64,000 bases of DNA from Bog-756 sp963812885 (GCA_963812885.1 CAWEWZ010000001.1:124001-188000); one strand, 5' to 3'. Numbered from the stretch's first letter, positions 19,508 through 29,017 are shown. Translations and numbers: made by a program. Notes: generated by a model not told the origin, from the letters alone.

Positions 19508-19544
19508 GCCCCACGCCGTGGGGCTCGGGTGACGGTGTCGCCCG
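19508..19544 (+). promoter_or_regulatory. Structured rpsF leader: two adjacent hairpins
   Basis: GCCCCAC / GTGGGGC form a 7-bp stem at 19508-19524 with a GCC loop. Immediately after, CGGGTGAC / GTCGCCCG form an 8-bp stem with one G-U pair at 19526-19544. The rpsF Shine-Dalgarno (GGGAGGTGA) starts about ten bases later. A leader bound by the S6:S18 complex is known upstream of rpsF in many bacteria; this could be a divergent version. The assignment rests on position and structure only. Confidence 0.45.
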
Positions 19545-19567
19545 ATCCAGAGGGAGGTGAGCCGCTC

Positions 19568-19906
19568 GTGCGGCCATACGAAGCAATGGTTATTTTCGAT
19601 ACCGGTGCCGACGAGGCCGCCGTCAACGGGGTACTCGACCGTGGTGTCGAGGCCCTGAAGGCAAAAGGCGGGAACGTCGGCCGGGTGGAGCGTTGGGGGC
19701 GGCGGACCTTCGCCTACGAGCTCCAGCACAAGCGTGAGGGCTACTACGTGGTCATCGAGTTCACCGCCGACCCTCCGGCGGTCGCCGACATGGAGCGGGT
19801 CTTCGTGCTGGCCGACGAGGTGCTGCGCCACAAGGTGATGAGGATTCCGGACAAGGTGGCCGGGCGACGAGCGGCGGCTGCGGCCGCCAGCGGCGGGGAG
19901 GGCTGA
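19568..19906 (+). CDS. rpsF: 30S ribosomal protein S6
   Basis: 112 residues. S6 binds S18 and 16S rRNA in the platform of the small subunit. The start VRPYEAMVIFDTGADE is family-typical, and YYVVIEFTADPPAVADMERVF carries the core. The Ala-rich C-terminal tail is common in actinobacteria. The GTG at 19568 is preceded by GGGAGGTGA. It is first in the operon rpsF-ssb-rpsR-rplI, with ssb two bases after its stop. Confidence 0.95.
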   Translation: MRPYEAMVIFDTGADEAAVNGVLDRGVEALKAKGGNVGRVERWGRRTFAYELQHKREGYYVVIEFTADPPAVADMERVFVLADEVLRHKVMRIPDKVAGRRAAAAAASGGEG

Positions 19907-19907
19907 C

Positions 19908-20397
19908 ATGGCAAACGGCAATGCGGTGACGCTGGTGGGCAACATCACCCGCGATCCGGAGCTGCGCTTCACCAACACCGGCCAGGCCACGTCGAGTTTC
20001 GGCCTGGCCGTCAACCGGCGGTGGCAGAACCGGCAGACCCAGGAGTGGGAGGAGGCCACCTCGTTCTTCGACGTGGTGTGCTGGCGGGAGATGGCCGAGA
20101 ACGCCGCCGAGAGCCTGAGCCGGGGGGCGCGGGTGATCGTCACCGGCCGGCTGGAGCAACGCAGCTGGGAGACCCCTGACGGGGACAAGCGGTCCAAGGT
20201 GGAGGTGGTGGCCGACGAGATCGGCCCGAGCATCCGCTGGGCCACCGCCCAGGTGACCAAGAACGAACGCCGGGGACCGGCCGAAGGTGGGCCGGGCGGC
20301 CGCTCCGGCCGGCGGTCAGGGCGGAGGACCATCAGGGGGGAGATCCGGCGGCACCGGTGAGCCCCAGGGGTACGGATACAGCGAGGAGCCCTTCTAG
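19908..20397 (+). CDS. ssb: Single-stranded DNA-binding protein (one frameshift)
   Basis: About 162 residues after correction. The OB fold is intact (NAVTLVGNITRDPELRFTNTG, then VVCWREMAENAAESL). A Gly-rich linker follows. The raw frame ends in a basic tail at 20360, but removing one base at about 20,308 restores a Gly-rich linker ending in EPQGYGYSEEPF, the conserved acidic SSB tip (DDIPF-like) that recruits replication partners. The restored tip is strong evidence that the break is not real biology. It precedes rpsR by two bases. Confidence 0.94.
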
Positions 20398-20399
20398 TC

Positions 20400-20930
20400 A
20401 TGGCACGCAACAACGATCGAGGAGGAACCACCCGGCGCTCCCCCAAGGACACCGGGCGCAGGATCAAGAAGAAGCCCTGTGCGCTGTGCAAGGACCGGGT
20501 GGAGTGGGTCGACTACAAGGACGTCGGGATGCTCCGCAAGTACATGAGCGACCGCGGCAAGATCCGGGCCCGACGGGTGTCGGGCAACTGCACCCAGCAC
20601 CAGCGCGACGTGGCCATCGCCATCAAGACGGCGCGTGAGCTGGTGCTGCTCCCCTATACCCAGCGCACCACGACCGAACGGCCGGGAGGCCGCGGTGGCG
20701 GCCGCGGCGGCCGGGAGGGCGGGGGCTACTCGGGCCAGGGCGGTTCCGGCGGCCGGCGGCCCCGTGACGAGGAGCGCTCGCTCTCGGCCGATGCGACCTC
20801 GTCCGCGGTCCCCGACGACGCCCCCCCGGCTGAGGTGGTCGAGGAAGTGCTCGAGGTCACCGGCACCGGCGACGGCGGCCTGACCGAGGTCGTGGTGGAC
20901 GAGGTCGTTCCCCGAGACGGCGAGGCCTGA
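20400..20930 (+). CDS. rpsR: 30S ribosomal protein S18 with long RGG-like and acidic tail
   Basis: 176 residues, about twice the usual 75-90. Residues 1-90 are ordinary S18 of the zinc-binding type, with CALCKDRVEWVDYKD, MLRKYMSDRGKI, the rRNA-binding RRVSGNCTQHQR, then ARELVLLPYTQR. Residues 95-125 are Gly/Arg-rich (GGRGGGRGGREGGG), and 126-176 are acidic (VVEEVLEVTGTG, EVVVDEVVPRDGEA). The tail runs in frame up to the stop one base before rplI, so normal operon spacing is kept. A frameshift creating the whole tail is less likely, because the acidic part keeps gene-like codon use, but it cannot be ruled out in this error-rich sequence. Confidence 0.9.
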   Translation: MARNNDRGGTTRRSPKDTGRRIKKKPCALCKDRVEWVDYKDVGMLRKYMSDRGKIRARRVSGNCTQHQRDVAIAIKTARELVLLPYTQRTTTERPGGRGGGRGGREGGGYSGQGGSGGRRPRDEERSLSADATSSAVPDDAPPAEVVEEVLEVTGTGDGGLTEVVVDEVVPRDGEA

Positions 20931-20931
20931 G

Positions 20932-21379
20932 ATGAAGGTGCTGCTGCGGAGCGACATCGACGGCGTGGGAAAACGCGGGCGACATCATCGATGTCTCGGG
21001 AGGGTTCGCCCGCAACCACCTGCTGCCGGCGGGGAAGGCCATCGTGGCCTCGCCCGGGCTGGAGACCCAGGCGGCGGCCATGCGACGGTCCCGCGACCTC
21101 CGTGACGCCCGCGACCACGAATCGTCCGAGACGGTGGCCCGCACCCTGGTCGGGAACGCGATCACCCTGTCGGCCCGCGCCGCGGGCGGCCGCCTGTTCG
21201 GCTCGGTGTCCGCCGCCGACATCGTGCGCCACGTCGAGGAGCAGACCGGGGCGGTGATCGACCGGAAGGACCTCGTGCTCGACGAGCCGATCAAGACGGT
21301 CGGTGAGCACAGCGTCCGGGTCGAGCTGGTGGGTGGGGTGGTCTTCGAGCTCACGGTGGACGTGGTCGCCGAAGCCTGA
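20932..21379 (+). CDS. rplI: 50S ribosomal protein L9 (one frameshift)
   Basis: 148 residues after removing one G at 20977-20979. The start MKVLLRSDIDGVGKRGDIID joins SGGFARNHLLPAGKA, the L9 signature. The C-terminal domain (SAADIVRHVEEQTGAVIDRKD) is complete. L9 binds domain V of 23S rRNA near L1. The break falls 17 codons from the start, inside the most conserved part of the protein, which makes a real null allele unlikely. Confidence 0.94.
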
Positions 21380-21383
21380 CCGG

Positions 21384-21400
21384 GGGCCGTCCGTCGGCCC
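21384..21400 (+). terminator. Weak hairpin after rplI
   Basis: GGGCCG / CGGCCC, a 6-bp stem with a five-base loop, five bases after the rplI stop. It lacks a T-run. The remaining 165 bases before dnaB show no other clear structure and should hold the dnaB promoter. Confidence 0.35.
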
Positions 21401-21565
21401 ACCATCAACCGACCTGTCACGGCCTCCTGGGATGATGGCGGCATGTCACGACGCGTCCGCAGTCAGACCCACCTTGTCCACGCGCCGTCCACACCCACGC
21501 ACGGCCATATCCCCAGGAAGAGGCCCTTCCGTTCCACAGGCCGCCTCGGCCAGGGTTGAGGGATC

Positions 21566-22954
21566 ATGGTTCAGGCACTCGACGACTCGCGGCCGCGGCA
21601 CCTCATGGCACCCGTGGGGGGCAACGGTGGCCCGGCCGGCCGCATCCCCCCGCACAATCTCGAAGCCGAGGAGTCCGTCCTCGGGGCCATGCTCCTGTCG
21701 CGCGACGCCATCGCCACGGCCATGGAGATCTGCAAGCCGGAGGACTTCTACAAGTCCTCCCACGGGCACATCTTCTCGGCCATCACCTCGCTCTTCAGCC
21801 AGGGGGAGCCGGCCGACTGGGTGACGGTCACCGAGGAGCTCCGGCGGCGGGGGCTGCTCGAGACCATCGGCGACCCGTCGGTGTTCGTCTCGCTGCAGGC
21901 CAACACGCCGTCCATCGGCAATGCCGAGTACTACGCCAAGATCATCGAGGAACTGGCCCTGCTGCGGCGGCTGGTCTCGGTGGCCGGGGAGATCACCGAG
22001 CTCGGCTACAGCCTTCCCGAGGACGTCTCCGACGTCCTCGACCGGGCGGAGAGCCTCGTGTTCGAGGTCTCCCAGCGGCGGGTGGTGGACTCGATGACGC
22101 CGCTGCGGGATCTGCTCGGCGAGAGCCTCGACCATCTCGAGCAGCTCTTCACCAGGGGCGAGTCGATCACCGGCCTGGCCACCGGCTATGCCGACCTCGA
22201 CGAACAGCTGGCCGGCCTGCAACCGTCGAACCTGATCGTGGTCGGGGCCCGCCCGGCCATGGGCAAGACCAGCTTCGCCCTGGGCATGGTGGCCCATGCC
22301 GGCATCAAGCTCAACAAGCCGGTCCTGCTCTTCTCGCTGGAGATGAGCCATCTCGAGCTCACCCAGCGCCTTCTCTGCTCCGAGGCCCGGGTCGACGCCA
22401 ACCGGATGCGCACGGGCAAACTCCTCGAGGCGGACTGGACGAAGATCGGCAATGCCATCAGCAGGATGAGCGAGGCGCCGATCTTCATCGACGACAACCC
22501 GAATCTCACGGTGATGGACATCCGGGCCCGGGCCCGCCGTCTCAAGAGCCGCGAGGGGTTGGGCCTGGTCGTCGTCGACTACCTCCAACTGATGACGGGC
22601 CGGCACGGAGCGGAGAACCGGCAGGTGGAGGTGTCCGAGATCAGTCGCGGTCTCAAGATCCTGGCCCGCGAGCTCGAGGTGCCGGTGGTGGCCCTGTCCC
22701 AGCTGTCCCGGGGCTTGGAGATGCGCCAGGACAAGCGCCCCATGCTGGCCGACCTGCGGGAGTCGGGCTCGATCGAGCAGGACTCCGACGTGGTGCTGTT
22801 CATCTACCGCGACGAGATCTACAACCCGGATTCGAGCGAGAGCCAGGGCACCGCCGAGATCATCGTGGCCAAGCACCGCAACGGGCCGACCGGCCACACC
22901 CGGCTCGCCTTCATCGGCCACCACGCCCGGTTCGACAACATGGCCCGTGTCTGA
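21566..22954 (+). CDS. dnaB: Replicative DNA helicase DnaB
   Basis: 462 residues. The N-terminal primase-interacting domain begins PPHNLEAEESVLGAMLLS. The RecA-like helicase core has Walker A GARPAMGKTSFAL at about 229, Walker B VVVDYLQLM at about 335, and DLRESGSIEQDSDVV with the arginine-finger region. DnaB is the hexameric fork helicase. Unlike many mycobacterial dnaB genes it carries no intein; the sequence runs uninterrupted through the usual insertion points. Confidence 0.97.
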   Translation: MVQALDDSRPRHLMAPVGGNGGPAGRIPPHNLEAEESVLGAMLLSRDAIATAMEICKPEDFYKSSHGHIFSAITSLFSQGEPADWVTVTEELRRRGLLETIGDPSVFVSLQANTPSIGNAEYYAKIIEELALLRRLVSVAGEITELGYSLPEDVSDVLDRAESLVFEVSQRRVVDSMTPLRDLLGESLDHLEQLFTRGESITGLATGYADLDEQLAGLQPSNLIVVGARPAMGKTSFALGMVAHAGIKLNKPVLLFSLEMSHLELTQRLLCSEARVDANRMRTGKLLEADWTKIGNAISRMSEAPIFIDDNPNLTVMDIRARARRLKSREGLGLVVVDYLQLMTGRHGAENRQVEVSEISRGLKILARELEVPVVALSQLSRGLEMRQDKRPMLADLRESGSIEQDSDVVLFIYRDEIYNPDSSESQGTAEIIVAKHRNGPTGHTRLAFIGHHARFDNMARV

Positions 22955-22995
22955 CCGCCCGGTCGGGCCGACCCGCCCGGCGTGAAGGCCCTCCG

Positions 22996-23464
22996 GTGAC
23001 CGAGTTCGTCATCCCTCGGATCCCGGCGTCGGCCGGGGCGTTGATCGGCGATGGGAACGGCCGGATCCTCATCCTCAAACCCACCTACAAGGCGGGATGG
23101 ACCATCCCCGGGGGCCAGATGGAAGCCGACGGGGAGTCGCCCTGGGAGGGCTGTCGACGCGAGGTGCTCGAAGAGACCGGGCTCACCGTGACCTCGGGCC
23201 GGTTGGCCTGCGTCGACTTCCTCCGCCCGCGGTCGAAGCGGCCCGGCGGGGTCCGGTTCCTGTTCGACTGCGGCTCGATCGGACCGGTCCAGCAGCGCAG
23301 CATCGTCCTCCAGGCAGGACGAGATCGAAGCGTACCGGTGGGCCGGCCCCGACGACGCCGTCCGCCTGCTGGGCGGCCCGGTCGGGCGGAGGATCGGCCG
23401 GGTGCTCGCCGCCACCGGCACCCTCTACCTCGAAGAGGGCGAGCCGGTCGTCGGCGTGACCTGA
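22996..23464 (+). CDS. Nudix hydrolase (one frameshift)
   Basis: About 155 residues after removing one base at about 23,313. The Nudix box is visible: GQMEADGESPWEGCRREVLE followed by ETG, fitting GX5EX7REUXEEXGU with small spacing differences. Such enzymes cleave nucleoside diphosphates linked to another moiety; the substrate is not deducible. After correction the C-terminus (DEIEAYRWAGPDDAVRLLG) continues as in homologues. It lies 41 bases after dnaB on the same strand. Confidence 0.82.
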
Positions 23465-23483
23465 CCGGGCGACCGCACCGCGG

Positions 23484-24372
23484 TCACCCCCGGACCGGCG
23501 ACAGGCCGGCCACGAACCGGTCGAGGTGCTCGTGTCCGAGGTCGGCCACCCGGGTGCAGGCGAACCACGGCTCGGCCGGGATCAGGTCGGCCACCGGGTG
23601 CACCTCGACGATGGACCCGGCGGCCAGGGGCTCGGCACAGGCGAACGAGGGAAGCAGGCTGATCCCGAGCCCCGAGGCCACGGCGGCGGCCACCACCCGG
23701 AGGTCGGGGGCGACCAGCCGCATGTCGGCGTGGAACGGGCGGCCGAGCGACGAGAGCCAGAACCGGCGGGTCAGGGGCAGCTCGGCACTGAAGGCCACCC
23801 ACGGCTTGCCCACCAGCCACTGACCGAGCTCGGTGAGCGACTCGAAGGGCTGGTCGGCAGCCAGCCCCGGTGGTCCCGACCAGCACGAACCGCTTGGCGC
23901 CGATGGCGGTGGAGGTCAGGGATCGCCTGGCCGGCGTCACGCTGGTCACGGCCACGTCCACCTCCCCGCTGGCCAGGAGGTCGAGAATCACGTCGTCGGG
24001 GCCGAACCGGGCCGTGATCGGCGGTGCATCCGGTCCCATCCGGGGGACCACGGCCGAGGCGAAGAACTCCGCCGAGGAGCCGATGCGGATGGCGGTCGGC
24101 TCCGGCTTGACCGCGCCACCGTCCAGCCCGACCAGCACCTGCTCCAGACGGTCGAGCGACTCGGCCACCTGGGCGTGCAGCTCGCGGCCCCTTCGGGTCG
24201 GTTCCACCCCGTGGGCGGTACGGACGAACAGGGGCAGGCCGATCCGCCGCTCGAGGGCGCCCAGCTGTTGGCTGGCCGCCGGTTGCGACAGGTTCCGCTG
24301 GGCGGCGCCGGCGCTGACCGATCCCGAGCGGTAGATGGCGACGAAGGTGCGCAACCACTCCGATGCAGCCAT
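23484..24372 (-). CDS. LysR-family transcriptional regulator (one frameshift)
   Basis: About 295 residues after removing one base from the run at 23865-23868. The N-terminal HTH is clear (FVAIYRSGSVSAGAAQRNLS, QPAASQQLGALERRIGLPLF). The effector domain starts at about residue 95 and ends in the typical ASGLGISLLPSFACAEPL segment. It is divergent from a methyltransferase gene across a short AT-richer gap, the usual LysR arrangement, so that gene is a likely target. The effector is unknown. Confidence 0.86.
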
Positions 24373-24443
24373 TCGAGAATCTTATAGTGATTGTTCGGAA
24401 GTCTTGTTTGCCAATGGCTAGCCGATGTGCACATGCTGGATCG

Positions 24444-25241
24444 ATGACCGACATCCCCTATACCCACGGCCATCACGACAGCGTGCTGCGCTCCCACCGG
24501 TGGCGCACCGCCGACAACTCCGCCGGGTACCTGCTCGGCCACCTTCGGCCCGGGATGTCCCTGCTCGACGTGGGGTGCGGTCCCGGCACCATCACCTGCG
24601 ATCTGGCCCGTCGTCTGTCGCCGGGCCGGACTGTCGGCATCGATTCGTCGGCCGCGGTCATCGCCGAGGCCACGGTGGCCGGCGCCGGCATCCCGTCGTT
24701 GACCTTCGAGGTGGGCGATCTCTTCGCCCTCGGGTTCGAGGACGCCACGTTCGACGTGGTCCACGCCCACCAGGTGCTCCAGCACGTCGGCGACCCGGTG
24801 GCCGCCCTCACCGAGATGCGCCGGGTGTGCCGTCCCGGAGGCATCGTCGCCGTGCGGGACAGCGACTACCCGGCCATGCGCTACTTCCCCGACGACCCGC
24901 GGATGGCGGCCGCCCTCGACGCCTACGGCGCCCTGACCCGGGTCAACGGGGCCAACTGGGACGCGGGGCGCAGGCTGCTCCACTGGGCTCTCGAGGTCGG
25001 GTTCTCCTCGTTGGCGCCGTCCGCCTCCACCTGGTGCTTCGCCACCCCCGAAGACCGGGCCTGGTGGGGAGGGCTGTGGGCCGACCGGTTCACCCAGTCC
25101 GCCCTGGCCGAGCAACTGCTCTCGCACCGGATAGCCACGCCCGAAGATCTGTCGTCGTTCGCCGCGGCCTATCGGCAGTGGGCGGCGGCCCCCGACGGTT
25201 GGTTCGCCGTGCTCCACGGCGAGGTCCTCTGCACGGTCTGA
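24444..25241 (+). CDS. SAM-dependent methyltransferase (class I)
   Basis: 265 residues, intact. The SAM-binding motif I is LLDVGCGPGTITCDLARRL at about residue 47; motif II-like VVHAHQVLQHVGDPVAAL and the post-II loop RRVCRPGGIVAVRDSDY follow. It is of the UbiE/Methyltransf_11 type and acts on an unknown small molecule. The ATG at 24444 begins MTDIPYTHGHHDSVLRSHRW, the usual opening of this group. It is probably regulated by the divergent LysR protein. Its 3' end overlaps the convergent hydrolase by about 70 bases. Confidence 0.85.
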   Translation: MTDIPYTHGHHDSVLRSHRWRTADNSAGYLLGHLRPGMSLLDVGCGPGTITCDLARRLSPGRTVGIDSSAAVIAEATVAGAGIPSLTFEVGDLFALGFEDATFDVVHAHQVLQHVGDPVAALTEMRRVCRPGGIVAVRDSDYPAMRYFPDDPRMAAALDAYGALTRVNGANWDAGRRLLHWALEVGFSSLAPSASTWCFATPEDRAWWGGLWADRFTQSALAEQLLSHRIATPEDLSSFAAAYRQWAAAPDGWFAVLHGEVLCTV

Positions 25242-26153
25242 GCGACCGGTCGAAGCGGGACGTCACCGCGCCGGGGCCGGCCGTTTCCGAGCAGGGCACC
25301 GAGGAAACGGCTCGGCGCTTCCACCATCGGGTAGTGCCCGACCCCTTCCAGCACCTCGACGACGGCGTCCGGCCGGGCGGAACGGAGGCGATCGGTCATG
25401 GCCGGCACGGCGATCGGGATCGTCGTTGCCCCACACCACGCGGAGCGGGGAAGGGTGGCGCTCGATGGCCCCGGTGAAGCGCGCTTCGCTCCGCCGCCGT
25501 TCCTCGACGTAGCGGATGAGGCGCGGCAGCAGGAGGTGGCCGTCGAGGTGGGAGATCATCGCCCACTGGGCGGCGAGCTCGTCGGCGTCGACGCGGCTGG
25601 CCGGGCTGAAGGTGTCGGTGACCCCGGCCGTCACCGTGGCCTGGTCCACCGGGGCGTCGTCCGGCAGACGCCGGTCGGGGAGCTCGAGGAGGAAGCGCTG
25701 GCCGGCGCTGAGCCGGGTGAGCTCGATGTAGATGCTGCCGTTGGTCATCCACCGTTCGGTGATCTCGACGTCCCACGCCCCGTCCTGCTGGCGGGCCAGC
25801 AGCTCCCCGCCCAGCGTGTCGCCCACGTCGTGGGTCAGCAGCGACAGGCGGCCCACGCCGAGGAGGCCGACGAAGGCGGCGGCGATATCCGCCTGCAAGG
25901 CGAAGGTGTAGGCCAGGTCCGGCTTGTCGGACAGGCCGTAGCCGAGCATGTCGAAGAGCAGCACCCGGCGATCGGCGGCCAGGCGGTCGACCACCCGGTG
26001 GAAGTCGAACGACGAGGTCGGGAACCCGTGGAGGACGAGCAGCGGCGGTTGTTGCTCGGCGCCGGCCGCCGGCACGTCGACGGTGAAGATCCGGTGGCCG
26101 CACAGGGTCAGGTGGCGCCCACGGGCCTTCCACGACTCGGCCGTCGGGTTCAC
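25169..26153 (-). CDS. Alpha/beta hydrolase, epoxide hydrolase/MEST-like (one frameshift)
   Basis: About 327 residues after removing one base from GGG at 25416-25418. Features are the oxyanion motif LVLHGFPTSSFDF, the nucleophile elbow THDVGD, where Asp replaces Ser as in epoxide hydrolases and haloalkane dehalogenases, and the catalytic His in GVGHYPMVEAP. The GTG start overlaps the stop of the dienelactone hydrolase gene (GTGA). The last 25 codons run into the 3' end of the convergent methyltransferase gene, and the true end may be nearer 25,250. Confidence 0.8.
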
Positions 26154-26938
26154 CCGAGCAGGCGCGTCCGGAAGAAGTCGAGGACCTGGTCGAGCGCGTC
26201 GCGGGTGGGCGTTCCCGGGCGGTCGTCGAGGTCTTCGGTGAGCACCGAGTGGGCGGCCTTCTTGTGCCCGTGGGGATTGCCGTCGGAGGAGTCGAGCTCG
26301 ACGCCCACGAAGGCGTCGCCGAGCAGCTCGCGGAGGTGCCGGAAGCGCTCGGGCGGGCTGAACTTGTCCCCGGTGAACCGCAGCCCGAGCACGCAGGTGC
26401 CGGAGGCGGCCCGTTCCTGCACCCGGGCGATGTCGGCCGCTGAGATCCCGACGTCGGAGCGCATCGCCCTGGTCACCGGAAACGGGACCGAGGGTTGGCT
26501 GAGCACCGGGGCCACCACCACGTCGTCGACCATCATGCCCAATGCGAACCCCCCGGTGAAGCACATGCCGACGGCGCCGACCCCCGGACCACCGCACCGC
26601 CGGTGCTCCTCGGCGGCCAGGGCCCGGAGCCAGCTGATGATCGGGCTGGTCCGTCCCCGGGCCAGCACGGTGAACTCGCGGCTGATGCACACGCCGGCCA
26701 GGGATGAGAGCGTGTAGCCGCCGGTGGGAGCCCGGCCGTCATGGCCGAACAGGTGGGGCATCACCGCGGTGAGCCCCGTGGCGGCCACCTTCCGCCCGAA
26801 CCCGGCCACCGCCGGTGTGATGCCGGGCAGCTCGCTCATCACGATCACCGCCGGACCGGTACCGGCCCGGTAGACGGCGCGGGTCTCCCCGCCGGTGGAG
26901 AACGACCCCCGTTCGAACCCGGCCAGTGCTTCGGTCAT
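26150..26938 (-). CDS. Dienelactone hydrolase family protein
   Basis: 262 residues, intact. The DLH nucleophile motif is GMCFTGGFAL (Cys), and a later Asp (RFTGDKFSPP) and His (DGNPHGHKKAAH) complete the triad. DLH enzymes open lactone rings, for example 4-carboxymethylene-butenolide in chlorocatechol breakdown. The substrate here is unknown. It is coupled by a GTGA overlap to a downstream epoxide-hydrolase-like gene, suggesting a two-enzyme hydrolytic unit. Confidence 0.84.
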   Translation of the reverse strand: MTEALAGFERGSFSTGGETRAVYRAGTGPAVIVMSELPGITPAVAGFGRKVAATGLTAVMPHLFGHDGRAPTGGYTLSSLAGVCISREFTVLARGRTSPIISWLRALAAEEHRRCGGPGVGAVGMCFTGGFALGMMVDDVVVAPVLSQPSVPFPVTRAMRSDVGISAADIARVQERAASGTCVLGLRFTGDKFSPPERFRHLRELLGDAFVGVELDSSDGNPHGHKKAAHSVLTEDLDDRPGTPTRDALDQVLDFFRTRLLG

Positions 26939-26947
26939 GGGTGGACG

Positions 26948-27800
26948 CTACCCCGGCGTCGCTCCGGGTTCCCGGCCCCGGGCCAGCGTCAGGGTCACCA
27001 CCACCGGGAGGTGGTCGGACCCGGCGAACGTGCCCACCCGGGCGTCGAGCACGGACACCGGTGGGGTGACCAGGACGTGGTCGAGCTGGCTGTGCGGGTG
27101 GTGTGCGGGCCAGGTGCGGGCGGTGAGGGCCCGCCGCCAGCCCCGGAGGTAGGAGGTGACCGGGGGCCCCCAGAGGTTCATGTCCCCGGCCAGCACCGCG
27201 GCACTGGTCGGGGCCGGGAGCAGCTGGTGGAGCCGGCGGTACTGGGCATGGGAGCCGTGGGTGATGTGGGACATGTGGGTCCCGAAGACGGAGAGCGACC
27301 CTCCCTCCAGCTCGAGATCACAGCCGATGACCACCCGGTGGGCCGGGTCCCGTCGCAGCTGCCTGAGCGGGATGAGGGTGTGGCCGGTGACCGCGGCCCG
27401 TGACAGCACGGCGACGCCCAGGCTCCCGGAGGTGGACCCCGAGTCGGACCCCCTCCTCGTGACCCGCCAGCGCTCGCTCGTCGAGTCGGAACGAGCTGCG
27501 CCAGGGGCCCAGGCGCGGGCCCCAGCGGGTGGAGGAGGTCGGGAACGGGTCGAACAGGCGACCGTGGGCCATCTCGACTTCGGCCACCACCGAGTAGCCG
27601 AGCCGGCCGGCCACCGTCGTGGCCGTACTGGGCCTGTCGCCGTCGGGGGTCCACGATTCCTGCATGACGAGCACGTCGGCGTCGAGGGCCCGGCACGCCT
27701 CGACCACATCGAAGGGCCGCCCCCAGCCGTCGACGCCCAGATGGACGTTGAAGGTGGCCAGAGTCAGGGACGCCGGACGCTGCCCGCCGCTCGGATCCAT
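26948..27800 (-). CDS. Endonuclease/exonuclease/phosphatase family protein (one frameshift)
   Basis: About 283 residues after removing one G from the five-G run near 27,463. Motifs of the EEP fold are ATFNVHLG near the start, DVLVMQESW (metal-binding Glu), GTHMSHITHGSH, AGDMNLWGPP (Asn/Asp of the active site) and the final GSDHLPVVV (catalytic His). The substrate (DNA, lipid or phosphoester) is unknown. The start could also be an ATG at 27917. Confidence 0.82.
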
Positions 27801-27994
27801 GGCCCCAGTGTGGCACCCGCGCCCGGCGCAGCCGCGCCTCTCGGCGATCGCGGCGGCGACCGCGCCGGCGTCTGCTGTTCGCCGCCGCAGGCCGATGGTG
27901 GCTCCGGGTGCAAGCATGGAGCCATGGCTCAGCGCGAGCGACGGGGCCCGGTGATGCCGTCGGCGGTACCGAGCAGAGGGCAGTGGCCCGGCCG

Positions 27995-29017
27995 ATGAAG
28001 TTCGACACCATGCTCTCGGGCCTCGCCGAGGCGGGCGATCAGGCCCGCCGCCTCGAGGAGCTGGGGGTGGACGGTGCCTTCACCTTCGAAGGCCCTCACG
28101 ATGTCTTCACCCCCCTCGTCCTGGCCGCGGTGGCGACCACCTCCCTCGAGCTGGCCACCAACGTCGTCATCGCCTTTCCCCGCAACCCGATCCAGCTCGC
28201 CCACCAGGCCTACGATCTCCAATTGCTGTCCCAGGGGCGTTTCACGCTCGGGCTCGGCTCCCAGATCCGGGCCCAGGTGGAGAAGCGCTACGGCGCCTCG
28301 TTCGACCGGCCCATCGCCCGGATGCGCGAGGTGGTCGCCGCTCTGCGGGCCATCTTCGCCGCCTGGGAGACCGGCGACCGGCTCGACTTCAGGGGTGAGT
28401 TCACCGCCCACACCTTGATGCCGCCCACCTTCAACCCCGGTCCCCACCCATTCGGGATGCCTCCCATCGCCATCGGCGGGCTGGGTCCCCAGATGGTGCG
28501 CCTGGCCGCCGAGGTGGCCGACGGCCTGCTGGTCATGCCGTTCAACACGGCGGGCCATTTCCACCAGCGCACCGTCCCGGCTATCGAGGAAGGCCTGGTG
28601 CGCGGCGGCCGCATCCGGTCGGAGCTGACCGTCACCGCTGAGGTCATCGTGTGCTGCGGCCGCGACGACGCCGAGATGGAGGCGGCGCGCCGGGGCGGGC
28701 GCTGGCTGCTCGCCTTCTACGCGTCGACGCCGGCCTACCGGCCGGTCCTCGAGGTCGAAGGGTGGGAGGACCTCCAGCCCGAGCTCAATAAGCTCTCCAA
28801 GTCGGGGCGCTGGGAGGAGATGCCGAACATGATCGACGACACCATGCTCGCCGCGTTGGCCGCGGTGGGCTCACCGAAGGAGGCCGGTGGCCAGATCGCC
28901 GACCGGTTCGGCGGCCTGGCCGACCGGGTGGCCTTCTACACGCCGTACTCCGTCTCCGATCAGACCCTGGGCGAGCTGGTGGACGTGCTGGCCGGGACCG
29001 GGCGTGGTGGGGCATGA
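27995..29017 (+). CDS. LLM-class F420-dependent oxidoreductase
   Basis: 340 residues, intact, of the TIGR03617-like luciferase-like monooxygenase group. It begins MKFDTML and shows the TIM-barrel segments TSLELATNVVIAFPRNP, LSQGRFTLGLGSQIRAQVEK and GMPPIAIGGLGPQMVRLAAE. These enzymes typically use cofactor F420; no F420 biosynthesis gene is in the window. The stop overlaps the following hydrolase start (ATGA). Confidence 0.87.
   Translation: MKFDTMLSGLAEAGDQARRLEELGVDGAFTFEGPHDVFTPLVLAAVATTSLELATNVVIAFPRNPIQLAHQAYDLQLLSQGRFTLGLGSQIRAQVEKRYGASFDRPIARMREVVAALRAIFAAWETGDRLDFRGEFTAHTLMPPTFNPGPHPFGMPPIAIGGLGPQMVRLAAEVADGLLVMPFNTAGHFHQRTVPAIEEGLVRGGRIRSELTVTAEVIVCCGRDDAEMEAARRGGRWLLAFYASTPAYRPVLEVEGWEDLQPELNKLSKSGRWEEMPNMIDDTMLAALAAVGSPKEAGGQIADRFGGLADRVAFYTPYSVSDQTLGELVDVLAGTGRGGA

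Noticed and set aside
21566..22954. Possible intein in DnaB
   Set aside because: The helicase runs uninterrupted at 462 residues with all motifs at normal spacing.
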